Made by a program: the position numbers and the translations under genes
The notes under the pieces: generated by a model
Databases searched by the model: none
Told to the model about the DNA's origin: nothing
What the model saw: the letters and a program-made list of their open reading frames with translations, nothing else
From: Euonymus europaeus
Taxonomy: Eukaryota > Streptophyta > Magnoliopsida > Celastrales > Celastraceae
NCBI GenBank assembly: GCA_963580455.1
Contig: OY756971.1
Span: 16,515,001 to 16,579,000 of the forward strand
DNA length: 64,000 nt
Direction of reading: 5' to 3'
Part shown: positions 42,617 through 53,815 of the stretch, piece by piece
Layout of the letters: each line of letters starts with the position of its first letter
Numbering within the stretch: position 1 is the first letter of the stretch

Positions 42617-43922
42617 ACTCCTTCTTGATTCATTGAGCTCTCATTATTATATGATACTTGTACTTCTTCTGAAGGTATTACGTCTTTAGGAGATTTTTGG
42701 ATATAAAGTTGGAGATGAGTAAGAATATTCTCTTCTGGAGTTTCATTAATCTCTTTTGGAACATTCTCTTCAATAATATCCTCTTCTGGAGGTTTGTTTG
42801 AAGCTTATGATTTTCTTTTTTGAGAAAATATATCTTTTGCACCCACTGGCCTTCCACACTTCTAGCGTGGTTTTAATTCATCGTTTATTTTACGTCCTTC
42901 GGGGACATCAATAAATACAGTTGCATTTCTGGTTAGAACATGAGACTGCAATACCTTTGAAGTATCAGTAAAAGCTTCAGGCAATTGGTAAGCAATATTT
43001 TCTACATGAAAAATCTTTTAAACTTCAAGTTCATACTATTTTGTGAGAGGATTAAGATGAGATTGTGTGGAGTGTGCCAATCAATATCTTTTACTTTACA
43101 TGCTTGAGAATTTTCTTTTCCTAAAGAACGAAATATGGACTCATCAAAGTGACAGTCAACAAATCAAGATTTGAAAATTTTGCCTATTGATGATTCAAGA
43201 TATCGAATAATAGAAGGTGAATTAAAACCAACATATATATGAAGTTATGGGCACATCTTGGAACGTTGTGGAGATGAAATAAAAACATAAATTGCACAAC
43301 CAAATACTCGTAAATGAGAAATATTAGGTTGATGACCAAATACCAATTGTAAAGGTGAATGTGTATGGTGTGTTGAAGGTCGAATACGAATCAAAGATGC
43401 AGCATGTAAGACGGCATGCTTCTAAGCATAAATAGGTAATTTACTTTTAAAAAACATAGGTCGAGCAATCAATTGGAGACGTTTTATAAGAGACTTTGTC
43501 AACCCATTTTTTGTATGAGTGTGAGCAACTGGATGCTCAACACCAATTTTTAATGACGTACAATAATTGTTGAATATTTGAGAAGTAAATTCACCAATAT
43601 TATGCAGTCGAATTGACTTAATGAGATAATCTAAAAACTGTTTTTGTAAATGAATAATTTGGAATAACAATCTAGCAAATGCAGCATTACGAATAGATAA
43701 TAAACATATATGTGATCATTTAAATGATACATATATCAAAACTATAAAATAACAAAATGGTCCTCATGGTGGATAAATAGGTCCACATATATTACTATGA
43801 ATGCATTGAAGGAAATTAAGAAATTTCATACCTACCTTCAGGGTAGATGGTCTCACAATTAACTTTCGTTTTAAACAAGTGACACATAAATAATCTTTAA
43901 GCCAAAAAAATTCTAGTTTTTC

Positions 43923-44140
43923 AATGAATGGAACTCATGGCCAGCTCCAGTGGTGGGTTTTCGTCAATGGTGATATTTGGTTCGGGCCATGAGAGTTTGG
44001 TAGCACTCAAACAAGATGGCTCAGTGGCTGAATATCGAGAGAGATTTGAGCAAGTTTCCGCACCTCTCCATGACGTTAGTGAGGAGATGCTAGCAGGAGC
44101 ATTCCAAAATGGCCAATCCACTTTATACTGGTACAATATA
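43923..44140 (+). pseudogene. Gypsy gag fragment
   Basis: The plus-strand frame includes LKQDGSVAEYRERFEQVSAP and HDVSEEMLAGAFQNG, the conserved core of plant Gypsy gag (retrotransposon gag domain). Only about 70 codons remain. It interrupts the minus-strand Copia remnant and has no LTR, so it may be a recombination or repair fragment. Confidence 0.65.
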
Positions 44141-44689
44141 AACCTGAAGATATAACTTTGAATCTTTCTAACACAATCTTTTGTCTTGATACAATTGAAG
44201 TGTTGTATAGGTAATCTATATCATTTTCACTTATAGATTTAATGTGATATCTAGTTTGGCAGATATCTTTAAAACTAATCAAATTTCTTCTTGATATGGG
44301 AGAGCATAGCGCTTTTCCAATATAAATTTTTGTACTTCTAGGCAACACAATATTAACCCAAAAGTATCGTATTGATAGATATTAGATTGTATATAAACAT
44401 AACAATAGTATAAACTTGTCAAGCTCAGGATTAGTGATTTAGTGGTGGTGATCCAATAAAATATAGAGTAGGGTCCGAGGATCAAAACCCAGAATCACTG
44501 GTTCCGAGCTTTTTATTTTCATTTTTTAAAGTAAACTTATTAAAGGAATATTTATAAAATACTAACAAATACAACAATTAAAATTTAAAATACAACAAGT
44601 AAAATTTATTGCTTGTAATCAAATACTTTCATAATCAAAAACATAATACAACAATTAAATTTAAAATACAACAAGTAAATAAAATTATT
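44141..44689. other. Unassigned repeat-rich stretch
   Basis: AT-rich DNA between the Gypsy fragment and the Copia gag end. The phrase AATACAACAAGTAAA recurs (44,589, 44,665), suggesting local duplication. No domain was recognised. Confidence 0.4.
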
Positions 44690-45845
44690 TAATATTAACA
44701 TTTCCATCACCAATCAGATGACCAATCTTGCCATTTGGATCTTCAAAAAAATTTGAAAACATCAATATGAGTGTATTAAAAGTCAACATCATCATCAAAG
44801 TTTGCAAAGTCTGTTTAAGCAACCTTTTGCTTCCCTTTGATAGAAGCTTAGTATAGTTCAACCAAGTGCTTTGGTATGTGACAATTTCTTGACCAATTTC
44901 CTTGACCACCACACCTATGACAAGTAGTTTCTCGTCCCTTTTGGGGCTTATTATTTTGTTGACTTGTTTCTCCTCCACTATATCGCTTATGGAGATATGG
45001 AGTATATCCTCCATGATTTTGATGATCGTTCCAACGACCTATTCCTCTTCCATGACCACATCCTTTTTCACGACCACCAAGAGATACTACGTTCACTTCA
45101 GGGAATGGTGCGGCTCCTCTGGGATGAGACTGATAATTTTTTAATAAGAGTTCATTGTTTTGCTCATCCACGAGTAAACATGAAATCAATTGTGAATACA
45201 ATGTGAAACATATTCATGATATTATTGTTCTAATATCATATTGGATACACAAAAAATAGAAAATGTTTTTTCTTTTAACTTTTGAGATTTGATAATCTCT
45301 TCACCACATAATTCTAATTGTGAAGTAATTTTTAATAATGCAAAATTATAATCACGTACAGATTTAAAATCCTACAATTTTAGATGCATTCAATCATGTC
45401 ATGTTTTGGGAAGAGTTATGTTATTGTAACGTTTAAATCTTTCCTTTAAATTGTTTCATAAAACAAAATGAATTTTTGTAATGAGATACTCATTTTTCAA
45501 CTCATCATCAAGATGATGACGTAGACAAATCATGACTTTTGAGCAATCCTACATGGATGCGTCATTATTTTCTTGGATGATATTACTAAGACCTATATTT
45601 TGAAGATAGATCTCAGTTTCCAACACTCAATTCAAATAGTTCTTGCCCGAAATATAAATTATAACAATTTGCAAATTTGTAAGCTTTGCCATGAAAATAT
45701 TAATGATAAAAGTAGTAATAAACTTAAATTTGATAAATACAAGCTAAACATGCTCACCACAAATCATGAGGTAGGAATATACGAACCCTCGGATGGTGAG
45801 ATGATCGTGTTAATAACGTGTTGTGAATCTTCTCTTATAATAGTA

Positions 45846-46200
45846 TAAGAATTGATAAACTTAATATATAAATATTTGCTAACAATAAAGGAATAAAGGA
45901 ATTAGAGAAAGTGAGAATTCTCTTCACTTTTTTTGGTATATTTTTCATTTCATTGCACTGTCTCTTTTTATACAGGACTACTTTACAACAATTAAATTAA
46001 TGGTTCAACCACCTTTTAAATAGCTCCTCCAACTACTAATAATATAAGTTTAACTACCTCTTAAGTAGCCTTCAAATACACTAATAAAATTGACATCCTC
46101 TAATCAATATCGTAATATCCAATATATATTAATTAAATCCTCCAAGGAATGTCTTTCTTTTTTCCTTTAAACACATTCTACAAAATAAATTTGCGAGAGA
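45846..46200 (-). repeat. Probable 5' LTR of the decayed Copia element
   Basis: On the minus strand this region has a TATA-like TGTATAAAAAGAG (near 45,970). It is followed downstream by ACAACACGTTATTAACACGA (near 45,820), a phrase closely like the post-LTR sequence of many plant Copia elements. No partner LTR remains in the window, so the outer end is a guess. Confidence 0.5.
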
Positions 46201-46603
46201 AAGTTAGACAATTGTGAGAGACGTTGGATACAAATTCATAATTTGGAACAAATAATAGTCACCACTGTTCACAAAGAAAGAATTTGACAAATAAAAGGGA
46301 GAATTATAGGTGGGTCTATTTTTGTAGATTTATTGAGGTTTAAGTCCACCCATAAAATTTATTTAGAACGGAGTCCAATTCACTGAAACTTTTGTAATTT
46401 TTGTTATAAACAAAAATTTTAAAACGTTTTATCTCTCAAAATACGTGGTAAAGTTTTTTTAAAATTGCATATTTGAACTCAACATGTAAAACTCTCTCTA
46501 AAGACCCTTCATCGATAGTTTTTAGCGTACTTTTTTAATTACATTATTTTTTTAAAATTTTTTTAATTAGTTTACATATGCTATGTAATTTTTTTTATTA
46601 CGG
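46201..46603. other. AT-rich intergenic stretch
   Basis: No coding sequence or recognised repeat. It leads directly into the 82-bp tandem repeat. Confidence 0.4.
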
Positions 46604-46931
46604 TAACCTAAACAATAAGTGTTAAATCCTAAAATGAACATATTTGTTACGCCCTAATGAGTTCGTGTATCATATTTTCATGCTGTAACATAAACAATAA
46701 GTATTAAACTCTAAGGGGAACAAATTCGTTAAACCCTAATGAGTTCACATATCTTATTTTTATGTTGTAACTTAAATAATAACTGTTAAACCCTAAAAAG
46801 ACTGAATTCGCTAAACTCTAACAGACTCGTGTATTATACTTCAATATTGTAACCTAAACAATAAGTGTTAAACCATAAAGAGAACAAATTCGCTAAACCT
46901 TAATTGACTTGTATATGCTCAACATATTGAT
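46604..46931. repeat. 82-bp minisatellite, four diverged units
   Basis: Units start at 46,604, 46,686, 46,768 and 46,850, each with a TAAC(C)TAAACAATAAGTGTTAAA-like opening, then AACAAATTCG and CTAATGA-type phrases, then TATTGTAAC. The spacing is a constant 82 bp. The units are diverged, so the array is old. CCCTAA cores occur but not as a telomeric repeat. Confidence 0.88.
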
Positions 46932-47472
46932 TACGGCAGTAAAATAATTAATTAAAAAAGAAAAATAAATATATTTTTCTATATTTAACTTTCTTCATTT
47001 AATATGTACTTTTCTTAAAAGCCTCCAAACTTACCATGAATCCAAAAAATAAAAATCAAATTAATTACAAAAGAGTCTAATAACTAGACTTAATTGCAAA
47101 TAAGTTTAAATGAGACCTTATCCGAAATAAATCTCATAAAATAGACCTATCTACAATTTTGTCTAAATAAAAGTACAAGGGATGGTCAAAAAGAATTTCC
47201 ACCCAATACTATTGGCTTTGATTTGGTACTAATAAAGAAAACCCTAAACAGTAAACACTCCCTTCAAATTAATTAACATAGAATACACATCCTCCTCCTC
47301 CTCCTCCTCCTGTATTAAATGGGAGAAGCCAAATTTGCTTTCCTCTGCCATGTGTATGTACGTAGAATGCTCCATTTAGGGTCTGGCCAACCCCACCAAT
47401 CAGACTACAAACTAAACATTGAACAGTGAGGATCTTAAGGACGACTGCCAATGCTAAGCATTCTAGAGCGAT
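46932..47472. other. 3' flank of the DHHC gene
   Basis: AT-rich, with no coding signal. It should include the 3' UTR of the minus-strand DHHC gene next to 47,472. A short (TCC)n run lies at 47,290-47,311. Confidence 0.4.
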
Positions 47473-50400
47473 CTAAACCAGTCTTGATTTTATTTCCAGA
47501 AACGACTTCCTTGATGAATAGGGATAAATGACCTCGTAAAAATTGTGAAGGAACCCTCTATCGTACATGTTTTTCTTAACAGCCTCAGAATCTTGTAACG
47601 GGGATTTCCGAAAAAAGGCTCTGCATTCGCTCTCAGGAGGCTTTATTTCCCTACTCACCTGGCTGATACTTGCTCTGAGTGCTGCAGCACTTGCCCTTGC
47701 TTCTTTCAGCTTACTCTGCCAGCTAGTATATTCCTCCCACTTGAATGTCTGTAAATCAGAGAAACAAAGTTTTATAGAAAATTACAATCGATGACCAAAT
47801 AAAGGTTTTATCGTCAAATAACTCGAAAGAGTCAGAATTAGAAGTTTTGTTAAATTGCCATAGCTTGTCTTATTTCAAAAAATGGCATAAGAGAATCCAC
47901 AAGAATATCCTAACTAATTTTCCTTGGATCATGCATCCAACCTGAAAATGAAGAAAATATTATATGATGACTATGAATAAGAAAAACATAATAGACTAAT
48001 CAGCATGTCAAAGAGACAACAAGATGACTTATATATGTAAACTAGATCATTCCAACCTCAAAACCTTTACAAGATTTGACGAGGAAAAAGTGAAACAAAA
48101 TTTTTCCAAAGGGATGAGCATGACAACCCTAAGAATGATAGAGAGCACACCAAACTTTTATTCTAGTGCCCAAGAAACTGCCGCCTAACACTAACTTTGG
48201 TTAGAACACTGCAATGAAAGAAAGAAAAAAACCTATTTGATGTTCCCCTCTCCCTCTTCCCATTCCACACACAGAAGAATATTGGAAGATGTAGATAGTG
48301 TAACAAAAAGGCATGAAAATTAACCTAGGCCTTTTTCTCTTACTTTTCTACTTCAAAAGTTACCAAGTATTCTTCTTCTGTTTCTTCTCCATATACTTCT
48401 CAGATTAATTGTCACCACAGCATAGACTTGTAGCATAGTAAATAAATTTCTAAACACTCCGGACCTCAATCTGTGAGATAACTAAGAAAACTTTTCATCA
48501 AAATTCAGGGGAGGGCATTCCGTCCATAGAATTCCTCTAAATAATACAATTATTACACTTACATAGATCTGTAAATTTTTATCAGTAAACACCCAGAAGT
48601 CACTTTCCTCACTGCTAATTCGTGCAAACTGCAAAGGTATATGGACAGTGTATAATTTGAAGTAGGTTTCAATCACACAATCATTTGATTTTGGTTTATC
48701 CCAGATAGAAACAAACTTACCCAAATTAAGATATAATATCTAACCAAGACTGCCCTTGGAGGAGGAATATGAAATTTTCTATAGAGATGAACATTACTGT
48801 TAATTTGTGCAAATGGACTGTCTAATGCAGATATGAAATTTTCCTCAAGTATCAGGCAGAATTCACTTCCAACAATTATTGTCAGCTCAAAGTGACAAAT
48901 GGATTCCACTGCAGCTGTTAATATCTAAACCAAGACTGCTGCCATTCTCCTGACGAGGCTTGGCCAACAAACAAGCCATCTTCTGGTCCACTTTCAAAGG
49001 GATAAACTCAAGAACATAAAGCTGTGCCAGCCCCACCAAGCCATTAAGGATGGATAAAATGTTTTGGAAGGTTGGTTTACTTGGTGCTTGTGGCATGAAT
49101 ATCCCTTTTAATACACTTCAAAGCCCTCGGATGCACCTTGGTGGTACCCGATTGGTGTCTTCTAATACTACTTCTGTCTTTCAGCTACTTAAAAAAATAA
49201 TTTTCTAAAACCAAGAGCTATTTGAGTCCTTTTATGATTAGGAATCAAAAACTAATAAAAAAATAAAATAAAAAATAGAGCCCAACAATTTGATGGGTCT
49301 CTCCACCATCAATTGATAACCCTCCACAACCAGTCCTTATTCCGAATATTACAACACAAGGCATCCAATATCAAAATAAGTGATCAAAGGATACCTCATT
49401 TGTAGTGGTGTTTTTGAGACATAAATTGACATGATAGCCAATGAATCCAGCTAGTAGCAACGAAACAATGGCAAGAAATACCATAAGAAGTATTTGAGTA
49501 TTATACGAGTTCAATAGCCACTGCACACAAATCAAAAACCATCAACCATGAAAACCCATGGGATCAGAGCAATATGAAGACTATAACATGTACTCGATGA
49601 GATAAAAATGCAAGCCTACCCAAAAAACAATAAATATACACACTATTTCATATGGCTTAAAAAAGAATTGCCGCCTGATGTATTGCATCAAAAAAACTAA
49701 AGTCAATAGGTCATAAAGGAATCTCAAAACATTTGAATCAAAACACTAGTTACATATACATCAAATCGATTGACAGTTCAACACCAACATCCAATAGTGC
49801 TTAAGGTCGTATGTCTCCAACTTCTTTACCTATTTCAGGAGTCATATCAGTTCAGATTTTGTAGTCTAAAGGTGTGCACTCAACACAAACCTCCAATTAA
49901 GCTAAACAACTCCTATTCACAAGGCTCCCACAATGGGCAGGATCGAAAACAAGCAAGATGTACATAGCCTTCTCCCGCACAATATTCGAAGAGATTATTT
50001 TCGGGTTTTGAACCTGTGACCTCTTAAGTCGCACTTCTGCAACTTAATCATAGGACCACATGTTCACCTCCAATAAAATGACTAAATGTGACTATGCCCT
50101 CATTTCATTCACATGAAGATTTGCAAAAAGAAAAGGGAAGATCCAGCAATTCAGAACGAGGAACGTTGGTCACAATGATGACGACAACCATGAACCATTT
50201 GTATTTGAAAATTGCAACTAATAGTACAAAAATAACTAATACCTGCCTAAACACATTAACAACTGTTGGCAAAGAGGGACACAATACACTTCTTAGCACC
50301 AAGAAAGAAAGTAAATAATCTTTGTTAAACAATAACAAAATTGTATATTTGTCACTCCTTTAACAAATTAAAGTATATTTTGTATAAGATACAATCATTC

Positions 50401-52115
50401 ATTCAGATTAATTATATACTGATGGGAACAATAAAAGAAAATTTTCAAGTTAAAAAAGCAATGCATCACAGAAATTTTTTGTCAAATACTAAACGCCAAT
50501 TGAAAGTTAATCATCGTTTTTAAGTTCTAAAACACCATCCATTATCCATATATGCCAAAAACATGTTGCACCCTAAAGAAGCTTAATAAATAAAGATTTT
50601 AAAGTACTTACATGCACAATATGCGGGAGCTAAACTAAGAAAAGAATTTTCCACACCATAATAAACTGCAAAGGATGATAAACAAAAAGATAAGACACAT
50701 TTATCTTGAAAGAAAATCAAACATTTACCAAATATTAAATGCAAATAACTTTTACGGTTTCTTAGAAGGAAGAGAGGATTAAAAAACCTTACCTGTTAAA
50801 ATATATACAACCCTTAATGTTTTTAAATGTCCCGCAAGAATTAACCCAAGGAAAATTGTTCCATATAGACAGAGAAGAAGATGCCTGCAAGAGACAAACA
50901 AAGCATTTTTAAAATAAATAAAGACAATTGAGAAGGAAGGAAAAAGTGCAGCTTCCTAAATCTCAATGGAATTGCAAATGCCCAGTAATCGCACCTAGAT
51001 GGCTCAAACTTGTTTTAAGTCATAAGTGTAGGTCCAAAATAAAAGAATACCATTAAGCTTACTCTAGAGCAATCAAAAGAACAATGAAATGACAAAAGAT
51101 TAATACTAGTTAAAACCAAAGCATGGCAAAACCTTGCTCTGATATCCTTCTAGTTTAACTAATAGAGACTTCATCTGCAAGACTTCAAGCTTACTTGAAA
51201 AATGTAACCTAGACTAAGACATGTATTCGATTATAATGCAGAACAGATAGTTGATCCCTGTTAGGAGAAAATTACAAGGAGATCCATTTCACCAAAGAAG
51301 ATATTACCAACCTATATGTGAATTTCGGCAGCACAGTTGAGGAAAAAACAATAAGCATTAACCAGCATTAAATTCAAAACAAATATTTCTTGTTAATACA
51401 AGGAATTATGAATTAGAACTCACCACAAAAGAAATGCCAAGAAATATCGAGTATTTCTCTCCCCTACACAGTTATTCTGAAATGATAAAAGAGTATTTAG
51501 CTAGAAACTAAAACATTGATATTTGATTCTTACTTTAACATTACTACAGACTGCAGAGAATAATTAAACAATGTGAGAGAATAAAATAGACAACTAGGTT
51601 AAAATGACACAAACTATCCATCCACAATGATGGTCAAAGCGAGCAACACAGCGATCACATATGCTACAGTGTTTGGACCTTGCAGGTCTGTATCAGGAAA
51701 AAAATTCCCCATAATAATAAATAAAAATAAATGAACCCCCAACAGAGACTTTACTATGTAAGGAAAAACTCACTTAGGAATTTTACAAGTAGAACATTCT
51801 TTTTCTATATATATGATATTGTCATAGGGATATGCTGACATATACTGAGAGACATTCTCAGCCTTCACGGTTCCTGGATCAGATAAGCTAGTCAAAAGAA
51901 AAAGTATAATGCCAACACCACCAGCCAGGAAGCTTGTGTACCTGCAAGAAATATACAACATTTAATGAATTCAGAATACAGTTAGAATATAGAATAAATT
52001 ACAAGGCCTGGGTTCCAAACATGTGAACTCCACTTAAATAGAAGCCAGAAATATATTGAAAGGAAGTTATGGCAACAAAGTAGAAAGTTACTCCAATTAT
52101 TGCCAAATAGACAAT
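47473..52115 (-). CDS. DHHC protein S-acyltransferase, 5'-incomplete and frameshifted
   Basis: Eight minus-strand exons, in gene order: 52,021-52,115; 51,774-51,941; 51,615-51,687; 51,424-51,476; 50,793-50,884; 50,612-50,665; 49,395-49,520; 47,473-47,748. They encode about 311 residues. The cysteine-rich domain has [20 protein letters not shown] then [12 protein letters not shown]; the catalytic Cys is in [19 protein letters not shown] follows. Four hydrophobic segments (exons 1, 2, 5, 7) fit a multi-pass membrane enzyme that palmitoylates Cys on target proteins. It looks closest to Arabidopsis PAT17, from memory of the family. The first 80 or so residues (including one membrane span) are not found here. 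Exon 6 is one base too long to stay in frame. The last intron has a U12-type donor. The gene may be a pseudogene, or the base may be an assembly error. Confidence 0.88.
48482..49096 (-). other. Unassigned open stretches inside the last DHHC intron
   Basis: Three overlapping minus-strand frames (48,482-48,724, 48,673-48,909, 48,887-49,096) have no recognised domain. The phrase AACCAAGACTGC occurs twice in the plus strand (48,742 and 48,928), with the sequence between them possibly duplicated. I see nothing that makes this an exon of the host gene. Confidence 0.3.
49955..50075 (-). mobile_element. SINE-like fragment, minus strand
   Basis: On the minus strand it reads ATGTGGTCCTATGATTAAGT, then AGAGGTCACAGGTTCAAAAC. 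That is a box A-like start and a box B-like GGTTCAAAACC about 40 bases later, followed by a purine-poor body. It lies in an intron of the DHHC gene. The ends are uncertain. Confidence 0.4.
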
Positions 52116-52365
52116 CTGCAATGAAAAAATGTAGTGCAGAGATTAAATCCCTACAAACAATCACAAGAACGTGAGGTTTTGCAAAGCAAGAGCTTGCTAA
52201 ACATCGGACGTACAAAAAAAATGTTGCTCGAAAATGAAAACTAAGCAGCTTTGTTGTTCAAAATGCATAACTTTATTCACTCCCTTTGAAGAATAGTGAA
52301 GGGTGCATCCACCATTCCATCCTCCTCTTTCTTTTCAAATAATAAGCATCCAAGAAGAGAACATG
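52116..52365. other. Upstream of the first recognised DHHC exon
   Basis: The acceptor before 52,115 shows that an upstream exon is expected on the minus strand. No sequence resembling the conserved N-terminal part of plant PAT proteins was found here or further right among the transposon fragments. Confidence 0.45.
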
Positions 52366-52600
52366 TGGAGTAGTGGTAGAATTGCAAGGATGCAACCAAG
52401 AGACAACCGGTTTAATTTCTAAAACAATCTCTTCACATATTAAGTGGGGTAAGGTCCAAAATGGCTGGGGAGAGGAAAGAATCCTTTTTTTAGGGTGTGA
52501 GTACATCTTGTTTGTCTACGACCCTCGGCCTCCCAGCGGGAGTCTTATGCACGGGAGTTGTTTACCTTTTTACCAAGAGGAGATTGATCCCACCACACCC
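52366..52600 (+). mobile_element. SINE-like repeat
   Basis: TAGTGGTAGAATTG near 52,370 resembles a tRNA box A and GGTTTAATTTC near 52,410 a degraded box B. The right half (GACCCTCGGCCTCCCAGCGG then TGCACGGGAGTTGTTTACC) follows the same plan as the copy at 2,105-2,335. No clear target duplication was found. Confidence 0.5.
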
Positions 52601-52619
52601 TACACTATCATATGAGGTA

Positions 52620-53600
52620 ACAAGATGTTCTTTAACATGGGTTGCCTTCACTTGATACTCTACTTTGCCAAGAAATTGTATCAACATATGGTGCAAAAAC
52701 TAGGGGAGACTACTAATGCCTATATTACCCATTTCAAGAAGTAGAGGAATAGATGTCGCATCAATCTGCTTGAATCAGAATTTGTCAAAATGGCTCAGCG
52801 AGCATTGAATACTAAACTTTGCAAAAAGTACCAAGATATGGAATTTTACGAATACGAAGAGCTGTTGAAAGAGGAAGGTAGGAGAAATAAATCTTCCATG
52901 GGAACTCACTACTAAGAGATGGAGATGGCTAGGACTTCAATAGTAGCCAAACCCAAATCAGTCGAGGTAGTAAAGAAGGAACCTATCAGTAGTAATGTTA
53001 AATACACCTTTGATATATTAAAAATAGAAGAAATCTTTGATTTTTTTGTGGCAAGAAAAGTTTATGACATTCCCAGTCAGACATAAGTTGTCATCTTAAG
53101 AGGAGATAAAAGGGAAAGACTTCTATAAGTATCATGACTTATGGTCCAACACACTGACAATTGTTGAACCTTGAAAAATATGATTCAAGAGAAAATAAAC
53201 AAAAGATCCTACGATTTCTTGATAAGGAATCAATGTTGGTGGGTGAAGACTCATTCCCTTCAATGACAACAACCATACATACCATTGATATGGATCTGCA
53301 TGATTACCTGGAGATCAAAGAGAAATTGAAAGATAAATCTTAGGTATGGCAACCAAAGGCTTATACTTCTCACAAATATCATTTTGACAAAGTAAATAAT
53401 GGTCAAAAGCAACCAATATCGCATTTTGTCAAACTTCCAGCCAATTTCAGCCTAAACAAATAGTAGATGGTGAGGTATGAAAAGTCCTTAACACCCTTAA
53501 CAAGAACTCAGTTGAGGAGGAAGCAGATGCAGTATGTTGCTTAGATGAGTAGCTGGTACATTGTAGTTAAAACGTAACATTTGATTGAAATTGAAGAAAG
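52620..53600 (+). pseudogene. Gypsy gag remnant
   Basis: Plus-strand pieces in two or more frames match the gag region of plant Gypsy elements: ESEFVKMAQRALNTKLCKKY near 52,770, then YEYEELLKEEGRR near 52,850, then FYKYHDLWSN near 53,120 (knuckle-like region). Many stops are present and there is no pol. LTRs were not found. Confidence 0.65.
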
Positions 53601-53815
53601 AGTGTAAAATCCTAATGGTAAAATTGAATCGTAAGATTTTACATACTATTTAAAATTAAGAATGGGGATTCTCAAAATACCAATACCAAGACATGATCAA
53701 ATAATAATCATAAGATTCATAAATACATAATGTAATACCAAATAGAGTACACAAAGTTGCATACAAATAAAAATACTTCAATACTACAATCCCGTTATTG
53801 GAAAACTAAAATGAC
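53601..53815. other. Short spacer
   Basis: AT-rich DNA between the Gypsy gag remnant and the hAT remnant. No feature recognised. Confidence 0.35.

Larger units (their letters stand above)
42617..45845 (-). pseudogene. Decayed Copia element, minus strand (gag to pre-RT)
   Basis: On the minus strand, gag lies rightmost (45,845-44,690) and ends in a zinc knuckle (CHRCGGQGNWSRNC near 44,890). The C-terminal integrase region follows at about 43,120-43,400: HQPNISHLRVFGCAIYV and GFNSPSIIRYLESSIGKIF. Then comes the linker before RT (43,000-42,620: VLTRNATVFIDVPEG, KCGRPVGAKD). RT and RNase H are absent and the piece stops at the LINE. Stops are frequent. A Gypsy gag fragment in the opposite orientation sits within it. 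Confidence 0.8.

Noticed and set aside
46604..46931. Interstitial telomere repeat
   Set aside because: CCCTAA cores appear once per 82-bp unit, not in tandem TTTAGGG arrays.
48482..49096. Overlapping minus-strand frames as extra exons of the DHHC gene
   Set aside because: They fall in an intron whose flanking exons join perfectly in phase, and they resemble no part of the family.
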